Source: Amyelois transitella
Lineage: Eukaryota; Arthropoda; Insecta; Lepidoptera; Pyralidae
Assembly: GCF_032362555.1 (NCBI RefSeq)
Contig: NC_083522.1
Location: 4,814,001-4,878,000 of the forward strand
Direction: 5' to 3'
Length of the DNA: 64,000 nt
The notes under the pieces are model-generated. The model ran no database searches, was not told the DNA's origin, and was given only the letters and a program-made list of their open reading frames with translations. The translations under genes were made by a program, and so were the position numbers. Position 1 is the first letter of the stretch, and each line of letters starts with the position of its first letter. Shown here piece by piece: positions 47,791 through 60,911 of the stretch.

Positions 47791-49677
47791 ATTCGTTATG
47801 GGCCTATCACAAAGGTTCATCAAAGATATTTATGCGCCATTATCAATTAAAAATATTATTTTGAAAATGTACATAATACACGCTTTATAAAGCAAATATT
47901 GTAAGTAGTTATAAGACACATATGACGCACTTTGAATATTTTAATACATAAGTAGTTTAAATTGTTACAGTTGTTTATCTACGCAATTTTTAAAATTTTC
48001 CTTTTCCGGATCGGCTCAACGTGGGCTCACTTTATCATAATGATAAATAGGTAAATCATATTGTGACGCAATATGACACACCGGGTTTTCCTTATGTATC
48101 GCATCGCACGCATATAAAATCCTTCCATTTTCTTTGAGATCCTAAGTTGCAAGGAAACTGTTCCCGCCTACATTCCCACATTTTTTGATTGGTCTGCGGT
48201 CTTGGATGTTTATGTTTCAGGATTATTAGTAGGTATCTAACGCAATGCATACCATAGACAACTTGTAAGCCGTAGTTTTGTTTTGACAAAAAACAATAAC
48301 TGACGACACCCAACTTACTATATAAATGAATTATTTGGAACTTAGGGACCTATTACGTTTTGACAAAAGTCGTTGACCAAAAGATATTAGTTATTTTTAC
48401 AAAAAAAGTACTTATTGTTGAGTCAGTATACCATAAAATAAAACAAGTGTAAAATTAACTTCGGGGCTAACTCAATCTGTGTAATTTGTTTCTTATTTTA
48501 GGTACTAAATTAATTTATTTTCATATTCTGAGTTCATTATAATAAGTGCTACAAATCGAACAAACGCTAAGTACGTACGTTACTTTTAAAATTAAAAAAA
48601 AGTAATTCAGATAAAATAAAAGGTTCTTTTTAGTACTTGTACTTACGTTTAACTTAGGTACCTATAGACGTAATACCTAATTACCTATGAAGGCAATAAT
48701 GTACGTACGTTAACATCAAATAACTCAGTATAGTTACTTAATTCTGTAATTGTATTGTAATTAATGTTAATTCGTTTCTTTGTTCAACGTCAGGCTCATT
48801 AAACATTTTCGTCGGTAGGTAGGTACTTGTATAAAGTAAATTATAATAATGAATACGTACTTACTTATAAATTTATTTTTGCCGAAAATGGTTTATATTA
48901 AGATAAAGGTTTAGCAGATAACCCACCTCACTAGCTAGGACCGCTAGTTACGCCCACGTAAAAAAAATTGCCAAAAAAGTGACTGTAATTTTCCAAAAAG
49001 TTACTTTTTTTAATTACTAATGTTTAGTTTACTTATGTACTCAGCTTTTAACGAAGTACTGAGTCGGTAGTTGGAAAATCCAAAAACCGTATTTCGTGAA
49101 TTCTTAGTTTTAAATTTCAATTAATTACACAGGAGTACCTATTGTAAAGGTGCTAATGTCTTATTTGAATGGACTTATAACTAGTCATCCTCGGAACTAA
49201 GATAGATATTCTTATATTTGGGATATAAAATCCAAACAAATATTATTTACAAATAAGGATATATTCTTGTTTGCGACAAAACTGACACTCAAAAATCTCT
49301 CAGCAGATTAAGAGCAGCATAAGCTAAGATTTTTTCTCTCTAAGAATGATTCTGGATTCCGGTAAATAATTCCAGTAAACATGAGTGAGCAAAAATTTTA
49401 CCAAAAGTCAGTGTTTTAGGCATACCGGCACACCTACACAATTTATAAGAGATTAATGTTATCTGCGTCACACCCACGAACACACGTCTTTATTGATAAG
49501 TTAATTTACCTACCTTATCGCGGTACAAAGGTTTTCAGATTGGCTCCTTCTGTATCAGTAATTCCTGCTTTATCTGAGATATTGTATTCATTATCTAATG
49601 TTATTTAAGTTGTTTCTTTATGATGAAATAATTGTGGATATTACTCAAGCATATCTAATCATCATCATCATCGTGGC

Positions 49678-49885
49678 TTTAGTCTCGGGTGCATCCTCTC
49701 CTTTCTGAAGATGAGATGCGCTTACCTTATATATCATTAGACTCACCTTACCTTTACGGTAAGTCAGATTTTTACACGAAGCGGCTCCAGTCTTACCTTT
49801 GAAACCTTTACAGATTACAGATCACCCTTACCCGTATTGGATTTATTTATTCCACATCCAGTTGCCTGAATGTACAGGTTAGCAA
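49678..49885 (-). repeat. Dispersed repeat, second SINE-like family
   Basis: AAGTCAGATTTTTACACGAA, TTACCCGTATTGGATTTATT and AGTTGCCTGAATGTACAGGT match the family, reversed, nearly over its whole length. Confidence 0.55.
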
Positions 49886-50231
49886 TCAAACAAATATAGA
49901 CCAACTAAAAAAAGAGTAATTGTACATGTCCGAAGGAATTTGGACCTATGTTCACGCTTTCTTTATGGGCCCTTACCCGTTCGCATTTTCTTATGCTCTG
50001 TTTATTTTAAAATCGTATCGTAAGTGGCTCCCCAACGCTTTTTTATGCGGTGGTGGTTAAAGTTATATATAGGTATTCATCATCCTCCTGGCGCTTGTCT
50101 GAAATGAACCTTGGAAAATAAGCCGGCGTCCCCTTTGACCACTATCAAGGAGTGGGTTAATCAGGTCACGATGGGTCTTTTGCGGAGCAACTATGACTAT
50201 ATATTAATTCTATATATTATTAATGGTACAG

Positions 50232-50375
50232 TGTGGTTCCCGGCACCAATAGAAAAAAGAATAAGGCCACTCCATATCTTTACTATGGATATCGTAAGGG
50301 ATAGGTTTTTATACTTGGGATTCTTCTTTTAGGCGATAGGCTAGCAACCTGTCCCTATTTGAATTTAAATTCAAA
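50232..50375 (+). mobile_element. SINE 5' part
   Basis: GTGTGGTTCCCGGCACCAAT marks the 5' end, followed by the core GGCGATAGGCTAGCAACCTG. The 3' part is lost. Confidence 0.65.
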
Positions 50376-50395
50376 TAGGGACAAATATTATATTA

Positions 50396-50830
50396 ACTAG
50401 CTGTGCCCGCGACTTCGTCCGCGTGGAATCTATACATATAATAAATCTGTAGAAGGGTCAATTCTGTACATTGAAAATATTAAAAAAATAAATAGCAGGG
50501 GATGTTACTGGATCGATACCAAACCCAAATATGTGATTAAAAAATTTTTTGTCTGTCTGTCTGTATGTTCAGGCATCACGTGAAAACTAACGGTTCGATT
50601 TCGATGAAACTTGGTATAATTATACCTTATTATCCTGGGCATAAAATAGGATACTTTTTATCCTGGAAAAATACGTAGAAAAAAAATAAATCTTAATTTT
50701 TCAGTTTTATCCATAGACGTTGTTCTGTAGAACCGCGAACACACGTTGCGTTACCCGCAGTGGATTAAGCGCCGTAACCTGTAGCGCCGAAAGTCGGCTT
50801 TGGCATGAACCGTTTGCGGCAAACGCGGGC
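50396..50830. repeat. Composite dispersed repeat, family not identified
   Basis: Begins CTAGCTGTGCCCGCGACTTC then GTCCGCGTGG. It continues with a GTCTGTCTGTCTGTATGTTC stretch, GATTTCGATGAAACTTGGTA, and ends near GTAGCGCCGAAAGTCGGCTT. The pattern resembles the 3' region of a retroelement, but no coding domain is recognisable. Confidence 0.5.
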
Positions 50831-51369
50831 TGTCATTCTTATTGGAATTAATAATATTGTATGCGTGTAATATAAAAACCCATGGGTGGAATAACTGTTC
50901 TTTTTTGTGGCGACTTCAGACAAATTCTGCCGGTGATACCACGAGGAACACGAGCTGATGAAATCAGAGCTTGCCTCGAGTAAAAGGTCGAGTCTATGGC
51001 AACATATTATATCCATGCATTTAACAACAATTTTCAAATTTAATATTAAAAACTGGCGAGGGATCTTATCCAAGTGATGAAGGAAAAGTAGCTTTAAATG
51101 ATTAGTTGTAGCTGTTTCGTCCCTGCACGAACTAATTCAAATTCAAAATTTTTATTCATTACTATAGGATACTTCATAACGCTTAATAATTGTCAAAACG
51201 TATGGTTTAACAACATCGTCGGTTGACGTCAAATAAATTACTTAAAACTAAGTTTACTGCCGCTTCCAAGGCGTCAGTGCAGAAGAAGCGGTAACAAACT
51301 GCACTGCAGCATTTTACATACATTGTTCAGATTTATATATTTATATGAGATTTTAATATTAAAAAATAT

Positions 51370-51516
51370 ATATATATACAAACATACATACACAAAATCA
51401 CGCCTCTTTCCCGGAGGGGTAGGCAGAGACTACCTCTTTCCACTTGCCACGATCTCTGCATACTTCCTTCGCTTCATCCACATTCATAACTCTCTTCATG
51501 CAAGCTCGGCAGTTTC
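51370..51516 (-). mobile_element. LINE 3' end, minus strand
   Basis: Starts with a CATA-repeat tail, then AAATCACGCCTCTTTCCCGG through TTCATGCAAGCTCGGCAGTT. This is the same sequence as the 3' end of the large copy at 12159, truncated after about 140 bases. Confidence 0.8.
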
Positions 51517-51744
51517 TATATATACAAATGTATATATATATTTTATGGATTGCCAATTTTAAAAAGATTTATGTACACAGTGTACTGAATTTTGATTTAA
51601 GTTCAAATCAAACTACAATCATTATGAGGTTCCTGTGCCAAGCTCAAGCCAGATGTTTTTATCATTAAGGTAATCATCAGTCCTATAATAAGCTTTCTCA
51701 CAAATTACTATCTAATATTAATATAATATAGATATTAAGCAAAA

Positions 51745-51836
51745 CAGCTGAGCGTGGCCTTTAAGTCTTTTGATGAATGCAGGCTCTGTCGACCCCGCAG
51801 TTGATATAGACGTGATTACATGTTATGTTATGTATG
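51745..51836 (+). mobile_element. SINE 3' end
   Basis: CAGCTGAGCGTGGCCTTTAA to GATATAGACGTGATTACATG plus a degraded TATG tail. Confidence 0.6.
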
Positions 51837-54441
51837 TATTAATGAGAAAGTAAGTGCGTGTTGATTGTCACCACTTCACACTGTATCTTCTTGACCTATC
51901 TTTATAAACCGGACATAGGAACTTACACTGAAAAGGACAGATTACATTTTATCCCGATGAAAGGGCTTTGCTCCCACACAGTATCGCAAATCGGCCCTGT
52001 TATAACAAAATCTATTGAAACAAGAAATCGTCATTGGCTCGTTGCACCTTGACTGTTATATTCAGAGTGCGTTTTTTTAATTGCTGGCAAAGGATCCATC
52101 GGCAATGACCTGTTTCGTTGGAAAAGCAGATGAATAACAATGATTGTTATTTTCGAATCAATGATAATCGCTTGATTCAATTTCAAAAACTATACCTAAT
52201 TAAAATTTTGAATTCGAAAGAAAATGAATTTAGGAAATTTTAAAAATAAAATTCCCGAATTTAGGTAGGTATATAATATAACAATAACATTGTTTTGTTA
52301 TCGTCCTTTTGTAACCTTCCTGATACCTTATCAGAAGGTAGACACACCGACAGTCTAGACATGATAAAACGTAAGTAGGTATGCGACCACAAAGGATGTA
52401 GATAGAGTTAAGAAGGTAGATAAGACAATTCCCCGAATTAAGTAAATATTACCTACGCATTATGTGACCGTGATATTTTCTTCATTTGATGACCGATTAG
52501 GAAAAAATTGCAGTATTATTTTTATTATCATCTCTCATCCCGGTTGTACCCTCACTGAAAAGACGTCAAAATGGAGTGATTATCTTTTGAGGAACGGGAT
52601 CCGATATTAAAAAGCACGTTAAACGAAGGGGTTCAGTCGTATTTAGACCATGAAGTGTGACCGCGAAATATTTACCTGCGTTTGAATACGGACTGTATAA
52701 ACAGGATACCACCACGCATGTTGCGAAGTGCCTGATGATTCCCCCAGCTTGTGGTATGCTGATACGAAGAACTCTAATAGCTTACCAGCCTTCGAGCTAC
52801 AACTACACATTAAGTGTTGATTTAGACCCCTTAAAAGCCTTTATTTGAAGTGATGACTGCGCAGTGTCCAATTTTTCTGTCTTCCCTTTTGCCAAGAGGA
52901 ACGGATAATTCAGATGATTACATGAAACGACTCCGTCTGACCCCTGTAGGAGCTTGGTTTTTATAAGTTACTTTATATTAGTTACTCACTGAATTAATAG
53001 TTCTCCCTGTTCCTCCTCGAATGTTCTCATTAAGGGGAAAATTCGTAAAGATACCTACTCACAGTAGTTAAACCTCCAATTGCAGTGACATGAAGGCGAA
53101 AAGAGCAGGACAAACAAAAAATAATCATTCGAAGGACAGTGGGATCAGTAAAATTACGTTAAGGTCGATGCTCCACAGAAAAGAGATGTTATTGTATGGA
53201 CCCATCCTAAAATACTGGGAATCACTGAGTAAGTATATTAGCCTCCAATTGAGTTAAAACTAAATTGTTATATAAAATAGATGATTATCCTACTTTTTGT
53301 GCGGAATCCAATCTAAGAAAAATATATTGCAAAATTATTCGTTACGAAACCGGTCTAAATCGTTGGTTGCTGTTCCACAAGGTCGGTCAAAGTCCAATTT
53401 TGGTTTGCATTTCGTAGAGTCGAACCGGTATGTTTGTCCCACAATCAAAACATGACTTGGTTTCTCTTTACATCTACGGACTGTTCAAGCTACTGAATTT
53501 ATTTTATATTTTGCTTAAGTACCTCTGAGTCACTAAATGCATTTAATGAAAAATCGCAGTAAGTACATCGCATCTTAATTGTGGATAGACACCAAGCGTT
53601 CAATCACTGCCATTCAACTACTCGACTACACGCCGTTAGTTAACGTTATACGCTTTTACAAATAGATACCTACCTGTAAACAAAGTGAATAAAGATAAGT
53701 TGGTCAGACATCATGTTGATCGATTAAATATGCTTTTTGACGTATCTATTTGCATATAAAAACATGGTTATATGAGTTAACCTTCGTTTCTCATCTTTGT
53801 CAAATACCTACTTACTTAAAAGTTGTTTGAATAACATCCGGATATTATTTTTATCTCGTTATAAATATCCGAATATATTTTTTGTTTTTATTTTTTTGTA
53901 GCAATCAAAGAAATTAAACCTTAGCAATACTGAATGCTGTTACTTATAATTTATTAGTCTAAAAGATTAACGTGTTAAAGGCAAATTGTTTGAAATATCT
54001 ACATTCTTAGCAATGCAATACCTATCCACGAAAATATATTTTCCATCCAAACAATACAATAGGTGTGAACATCACTGGAATTATGAGGTGTTTTTTTCTT
54101 TCTCGCAGAAAAAATACCTATCTGAATTAGAGCGAATTTTTCCCAAAAACTAAGTACCTACAACCAGATTTAAGAGTTATGAGCAACCAGCAGTACAACA
54201 AATAACCTAAGAGTACCTTACACGAGGTACGCACTTCCGTAGTGTCTATATCGTTTCGCTTTATGATATAACAGAACCTACTCATCTACTTTTAAGTGGT
54301 GAAACGAGGCCCTTCTGTGCCGTGTGAGGTTGTTCAAGTGTAGCTTTCTTTACGCTTACCGTGAGGTTTCTATTCTGCGCAATACGAGTATTAGTAGAAA
54401 GGCTGCAATCTGCTGCAGATAAATTAGGTATGCTTAATATA

Positions 54442-54566
54442 ACTTGCGACTCGCCCCGGCTTCGTACAGGTAGCATTTATACAAATAAACCTTCCTCTAG
54501 CAATTTAAAAAACTGGATCAAAATTCGTCGTGTAGTTTTGAAAATCTAAGCATACCTAATAGACAG
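54442..54566 (+). repeat. Diverged copy of the GCCCCGGCTTCG repeat
   Basis: GCGACTCGCCCCGGCTTCGT, AACCTTCCTCTAGCAATTTA and TGAAAATCTAAGCATACCTA follow the same order as in 5592-5772. Confidence 0.6.
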
Positions 54567-55602
54567 TAGGTACCTACTACGCAGAGATGTCACATTTTAC
54601 GACAGGGAAATCTGCATGTTTAGTAAAAATATATCATCTGGTGGTTAAAGGTGAATTTTATTAACTTCATGCTTTTAGGTCTTTATGGAGAATAAAAAAG
54701 GAGAGAGGATTATGAATGAAGGATTCAACTCAATAAGACAAAGAGAATTGCAATAGTATTTCAATTCATTTCCGTGATAAAATCAAAATTATTCGGAACG
54801 GAAAGAGCTATGAGTGAGCATGCGCCCTCGTGCCCATAACAAAGTAAATAACGCATAATTCTGTTTAATTACATGTAAATTCAAATAACTTCATTATTGT
54901 AAATTGCATTGTTACATTAAGGGTGCCTGCATATCGAGTTTTAAATAAAAGTCGATCATTTTATAATTCTCCAAAAAATATACGAGTGAGTAGTGTGAGT
55001 ACATATGGGCTAAGTAGGGACTAAGTATCTAATAAAATAACAAATGTAGCACAAGTTGAACGTTTATCTTTTATTTGTCTAAAATAATATGAATAGATTT
55101 AAAATAACTACCTAATTATAATGCTGCCCTTGAACTTCTTTTTGTGAAACTTTTTGAAAAATCTCTCATAAAAACCGTGTAACAAAGATGCATACCGAAT
55201 ACCTACCCACCTATTATAATATTATATATTGTGTTCAAAGACTGTAAAGTACTTTGGAGACGTGACACTACGTAAATTGCTATTCTTGCTGTTTTTTTTA
55301 TTCAGTAATTTAAATAGGCATTATATGTAAATCAGGTTAATGTTATATACATTTGAATTTTAAATGTACCTACACGTGATTAAAATTTTCTGTATTAAAT
55401 TCTTTCTATTTCATTAAGAAAATCCAAATCTCATCAAAATTATAAGTACCTACCTACCTAGTTATTGCAAAAACGACGTCTTGGTGCTGATGGTTTATTT
55501 CTTTTAAAAAACAAACAAATGAAATCTTTATCTAAGCCCAGACTAGATATGGGTTCTTTACTGCAATTACTTCATAATATACTTAATTCGATTTTAATGG
55601 CA

Positions 55603-55815
55603 TGTGGTTTCTGGCACTTAAGAATCAGACTTCATCTCTTTGCCATGAATGTCGTAAAAGGCGTCTAAGGAACAGACTAATAAAATTGGTATTCTTTTTT
55701 AGGCAATCGTCTAGCAATCTCAATTCCTTCTTTAAGCCATACAGCTGAATGTGCTCTTAAGTCCTAATGACACTGTTGGTCTGTCAACCCCGTAAGTGAT
55801 GGAGACGTGAATAAT
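55603..55815 (+). mobile_element. SINE copy, diverged
   Basis: TGGTTTCTGGCACTTAAGAA, GTCGTAAAAGGCGTCTAAGG and CTGTCAACCCCGTAAGTGAT cover most of the family consensus. Confidence 0.65.
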
Positions 55816-56041
55816 TATGTACATATTTTCCGTTCTTTTTGTTTAAAAAATAAATGTTACATATAAGTACGATACCTAGATTTTTGAAGAGCTCCGACTA
55901 GATCTCTGCTTTACCTCAAGTTTGTACTTGTCTTCTGACTGAAATGACCTAATAATGGCTGACGTAGCCGATCCATGTTCAGAAAACTAAGCAAATAATC
56001 ATAAAATTAAGACCTAACCCTTATCTTATATGATATATTAA

Positions 56042-56303
56042 AATACACACACACACACATGGTCATGTCTATATCCCTTGCGGGGTAGACAGAGCCAACA
56101 GTCTTGAAAAGACTGAATGGCCACGTTCAGCTATTTGGCTCAATGATAGAATTGAGATTGAAATAGTGACAGGTTGCTAACTCATCGCCTAAAAAAGAAT
56201 CCCAAGTTTGTAAGCCTATCCCTTAGTCGCCTTTTACGACATCCATGGGAAATAGATGGAGTGGTCCTATTCTTTTTTGTATTGGTGCCGGGAACCACAC
56301 AGC
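56042..56303 (-). mobile_element. Nearly full-length SINE, minus strand
   Basis: The best-preserved copy in the window. Reversed, it reads from GTGTGGTTCCCGGCACCAAT through TCCATGGATGTCGTAAAAGG and GGGATTCTTTTTTAGGCGAT to CTGTCTACCCCGCAAGGGAT and ATAGACATGACC, ending in a short TG run. Confidence 0.8.
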
Positions 56304-59300
56304 TGAAAATACTTAGAACTATATTAAAATACTTAGAACTGAATCGATGGTTTCCAACAAATCCTTAGGATACCGTTGGATGCTGTAGTGTAGACGTTGA
56401 CACCATAAAAATATACTTTTTGGGATACGGCATTCACCATAAATAGAGTAATTGTGATACTTGTGAGTGACTCTATAGGCTCACCCTAACATAAAAAAGT
56501 ACGCAACATTATTTGTTCTAAAGTGGCAAAATAATAAGTGCGAACTAAAGTGGGAAAACCCAATATTGCATTATGTCAAGCGAAGGTGCTACGGTCGGTT
56601 GTTGACCTTTGCTTGTTCTAGAAGGTTCACTATGCTGTTGCCGGCCGCCAATGAAGGGTTACGTACTGGTATACTGAACAAATATTAAACGTATTTAAGA
56701 TTCAGTATTCAGTAAGGGGTTTTCTAAGTAAAAATGGTTTTCTTCATATTTACTGTATATAATAATATAATAAGATAATTAATGGTTACAAATAAAGGCC
56801 AAAAAAAATTGCAGATGAAATCAGGACCGGAGGAACTGAGTTTAATCAACTTTCTATTATAGGTACTGCAACTTTTAACACGAAACTTTGGGAACATAAC
56901 ATATTATCCACTAAAATTGCAAACCCGACGCGAAATTCGACAATTATAACGAAATTGTTACAAAATTTTAATGTTTATGTAACACGCGGCACGCATATAG
57001 AATGCAGTCCAAGGACGCAAGTCCGAGTGGTCTCCCAGAGCCGGCAAAATGCCATGCTGCAGCTGCAAAATAAGGAGAATACAAAATTTAGTCTTGAACG
57101 AAGATAAAGTGCTATTACGCACGTGTAGGTGGTCCTATACGTGTGAATTTAGCAAATCGCTAGGGAAATCCCAAGGTAACTATAGTTTTTACTGGGACGA
57201 AAACGACCGGGATGAATAGTAAAAGTAAAAGTGAGTAAAAAAATACAAATAAGTACCTACCTTAATTAAATAAATTTTCGAAAAATTAGGTTTATAGTTT
57301 TTTCCGGAATGTAGTTATACATCTGGTTATAATTAAAGTAAAATGCTTTCATCTTATGATTGTGACGCGTTGTAATTTAAATTTTAACAATACAAGAAAA
57401 TTTATGACCAGATTTTTTTTTCATTCATTCCATATGGATTTGCCCACTCCACGTAAATACACAATTGAGTGACCCTCCTGTGTTCTCCATATTTTATTCT
57501 TCTAACGAGATTTCATAGATATTAGTGAGAGTAAATGTTAACACAGATGAACAGGCACACCCATTGCGAATATGCTGTGGTTTTGTATGACTGATACTCG
57601 TAGTTATTTATTGTAATGATACAGCTGCACTGATTCAACAAGATAATCAAAAGATGATATCATAGGAACTAAGAACAATAAGGAATTAAATAAATACCCA
57701 GTTATGTACCAACTTTTTATAATAATGCGTAAATAAAAGTTGACTGTTTTTAATCTCTTGAGGTACGTAGCTAGTGTTATGAATTGAACAGAAAGACCGA
57801 TTTAAAATCCCCTAAAATGACCTAAAATTCCTAAAACCATAGAAATCTATTCCGATGATTATACTAAGGAATCGGCCAAGTACAAGTCGGTCTTGCACAT
57901 GCAGGGCTTCATATCCTTAGTCATCAGCTAAGCGTTTTTAAAGTGCAAATCATCTGAACAGAGATCTTTGATAGTTTTGTAAAATTTTCTCTTCTTTGTT
58001 CTTGAAATGAAAATAGGGTTAAATAGACGCATCTCCCATAAATGGCGATTCATATGTATGTAGGAAGTATGAGGAGTCTTTTACAAAGAATTTATCGCCG
58101 TCGGCCAACCGACCAACCAACCCGCCAATTGAAAACGCCTTTGAAACTTTTTGTGATTTTTTCCCTTGCATTGCCAACGTATGAGCAGATATCAGTTCGA
58201 AGAAAGTGAACACTATTTAAAAAACATAAAATAATAAATTAACAGTTTTGTTAATCAAGGAAAGAACGGCAAATTTTGCTTAAAACAATAACCGCACGGT
58301 GTTTGTTCTAACATAATATGCAGTTTCCGTAGATAACGAGTTAGAACATTAGCTCCTACGTTTAGGTCAAGCAACTGCATATTCATGCAAATAAATGTTA
58401 ATAGCTGTTGGTTTTCCGCAGATTGTATAGTATCAGCCTATTTGTAATGACTTAACAACTAACGCAATAAAAATGCAATTGCAGTACCTCGCTTTGCTTA
58501 TTCTCAAGAGTTCTCGAATTACCTGGATACAGTTTACACAAATTCTAGAAAAATCGAGAATTATCGAATTGTGCAGTAACGTAGTTAGGTACTGATCAAA
58601 TGTCAAATTTCAACAACATCCGTTCAGCAGTGTTACTCATACGTATACCTAACCATTTTAACATCTGAACAAAATAAAAAGAAATAAATTGGCAGTGCAT
58701 CCCAGACAACTAAAATATATATATTTGGTTTCTGTTGTATCACTGTAACTAAAACTGAAACTCCCATTCTATAATACATAGGTAGCAATACCTAACCGAA
58801 TCAAAATCTATGAAAACGTTCGAGTCAAATGTCTAATAGAAGATAACGGAATGCATCATGATTGCACCACCATCTTGATAAGGTAGGTAACTAGGATCGA
58901 TACACACGTACTGTCATAGAATTCGGTATAATGTAAGGCAATAGATATGCCTAACAAATACAAAAACAGCGATGTGTGGCGGCTTGAATTGCATGCAATT
59001 TTGCACGCGTTGTGAACCTGTCAAATGAACCTTAGAATTTAAATAGAAGATCAAAAAAACTTAACGGTGTCCCGATGTTACAACGGCCATAATCACATCC
59101 GCTGCGACGTCACATTCCCCTGGTTACCGCTTCTATAGTCTTATATTATTTCGATTTCTATGCGTACTGTAGGCTTATTTGAAGTGCGTGTACCTATTCC
59201 GTGTCACGGTCAAGTCCTCGAACAGTTAAACATCTATTGTATATTGAATTTAATAGGCAGAACAAGACACTACACTGACCTTTTCATTGGCCTTAAATTG

Positions 59301-59587
59301 GACCTATACAAAACTGATATCAAGATGTTGTTACCAACACACAGTCAAAATCACAGTCCTAGGGATTTTACATATCTACAAATCATAAAAATTGCTTCTA
59401 GCAAAAAATTCGACACTTAGATCGGTAAGTTAGTAATAAATATTATTAATATATAATGGGAAAGTGGGGGTGTTGTGTCTACTTCACGTAAATGACTAAG
59501 ATAAGGACACCCATTTTTATATGACGAGGGTCGGATCGGCTAAAAGGTAGTTAATAATAAATTTTGAATTATGGTGCTAACCGTTCC

Positions 59588-59826
59588 TCTTACGGTGAGG
59601 GTAAACATCGAAAGGTAACCTACACATTCAGGCACCTGAATGTGTTACCATGATCCAATACGAGTTAGTAGGTTCTCCTGCAAAGCTTGCGGAGGTCAGA
59701 TGGGATGGGAGCTGCTTTGTTTAGAAACCTGACTAACTTAATCCTGGATTATGGTCTTAAATACGCACTCCGGGCGCCTCTCCAGAGTGGTGAGGATTAC
59801 CTGGACTAACGCCAGGAAAAAGAAAA
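59588..59826 (+). repeat. Dispersed repeat, second SINE-like family, longest copy
   Basis: TACACATTCAGGCACCTGAA, ACCATGATCCAATACGAGTT, TTCTCCTGCAAAGCTTGCGG, AAACCTGACTAACTTAATCC and CTGGACTAACGCCAGGA span about 240 bases of this family. Confidence 0.6.
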
Positions 59827-60051
59827 GCCAACAGGAAGCGAACACCAGCCAAGTCAAAATATTCCTGCAGAAAGTGGATGTAGCGCCATCTAACTTATCG
59901 TCATTATACTACGCAATAAAACTATAGTAAACTTTATTCGCACCACAGGTGGTTTAGGTTTGTTCACCATTTGTTAATCAGTGGTATAAAAGGTAGATGG
60001 CTAAAACAATGTTGAATATATACTGTCGGCATGATCCCTGGTTGCGTCCTT

Positions 60052-60345
60052 AATCCTCATCTCTCTGGAAAGGAAGGGTGTCCATCACCCTCCATAGCAA
60101 GAGGACAGGAAATTCTTAGGTGGATAATTAGCAAATGGACAGAGTATATTCATGAGGAACAAGTTTTTGTTGATCAATGAAATAACGGCAGAGCATTGAA
60201 AATCTCATCACTCTGTAAAGGAGTCAGGGGTTTATAATCCTAGATTGATAGGTCAGGTTTTTATTCGGAGTGACTCTCAACATATGTACCTTAGACCTCC
60301 GCAAACATCGCAGGCAAAGCACATCGTTACATATCTGCCTATCTA
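60052..60345 (-). repeat. Dispersed repeat, second SINE-like family
   Basis: ATAGGTCAGGTTTTTATTCG and CCGCAAACATCGCAGGCAAA match the family, reversed. The outer part (CATCTCTCTGGAAAGGAAGG) is interrupted by other sequence. Confidence 0.45.
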
Positions 60346-60840
60346 ATATTGCTTGGCGGAATTTCACAATATGCTGCGTCACCGTAAACTCATCGGACCT
60401 AAGCATTCAACCAAATGAAACAATAAAGAAAAGAGTCATTGTTAGGTAAGCAACTCTTTTTTTAGTTGGATACCTTCATCCATTCGTCCACCGACACTTA
60501 TATTTTAAGAAAGGTATCATCTGTCGCATCTGTTTATTTTCCCCTGAAAATCGGTTTGAGTACAATGACTTCTTCTATGAACCGGATACGTTGCTCAATT
60601 CCGATGTTTTTGTTTTGGTCGAAGGAACCTCATAAAAATGGAAATATATGCAGATATATATAGCCAAAAAACCCAATGGGTTCGATACATTAAAAATATC
60701 CGCAGATCCGTTATCAATGACGTTATCACCCATGGCTGCCTTGTCGCATACCTAACTGTTGCATTTAAATAAAAGATTAATGAAATAGCATTAGAACAGG
60801 ATGGTGATTTTGTCTCTTTTCTTTCACATCCTTTTTGGGA

Positions 60841-60848
60841 TATATATT
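60841..60848 (+). promoter_or_regulatory. TATA box of the Pro/Tyr-rich secreted-protein gene
   Basis: TATATATT lies about 70 bases upstream of the ATG at 60912. It leaves room for a start site near 60870 and a 5' UTR of roughly 40 bases. Confidence 0.5.
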
Positions 60849-60911
60849 CGGCCCCATGGATTATAATCAAGTAGTATTGCGTTTCACGCCAACGGAATTC
60901 AAATAAACAAT

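Larger units (their letters stand above)
45175..60830. other. 15.6-kb gene-poor stretch
   Basis: All open frames are short and without recognisable motifs. At least six SINE copies, one LINE 3' end and several other repeat ends are spread through it. No RNA gene was recognised. Confidence 0.45.

Noticed and set aside
50765-51073. A 102-codon minus-strand frame
   Set aside because: It overlaps the composite dispersed repeat at 50396-50830 and shows no domain; likely repeat sequence.
58019-58213. A 64-codon minus-strand frame with some protein-like composition
   Set aside because: Short, no recognised domain, no splice or promoter signals; I could not tell it from chance or repeat sequence.
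59160-59420. An 86-codon plus-strand frame
   Set aside because: No hydrophobic leader, motif or conservation clue; ends and context look random.
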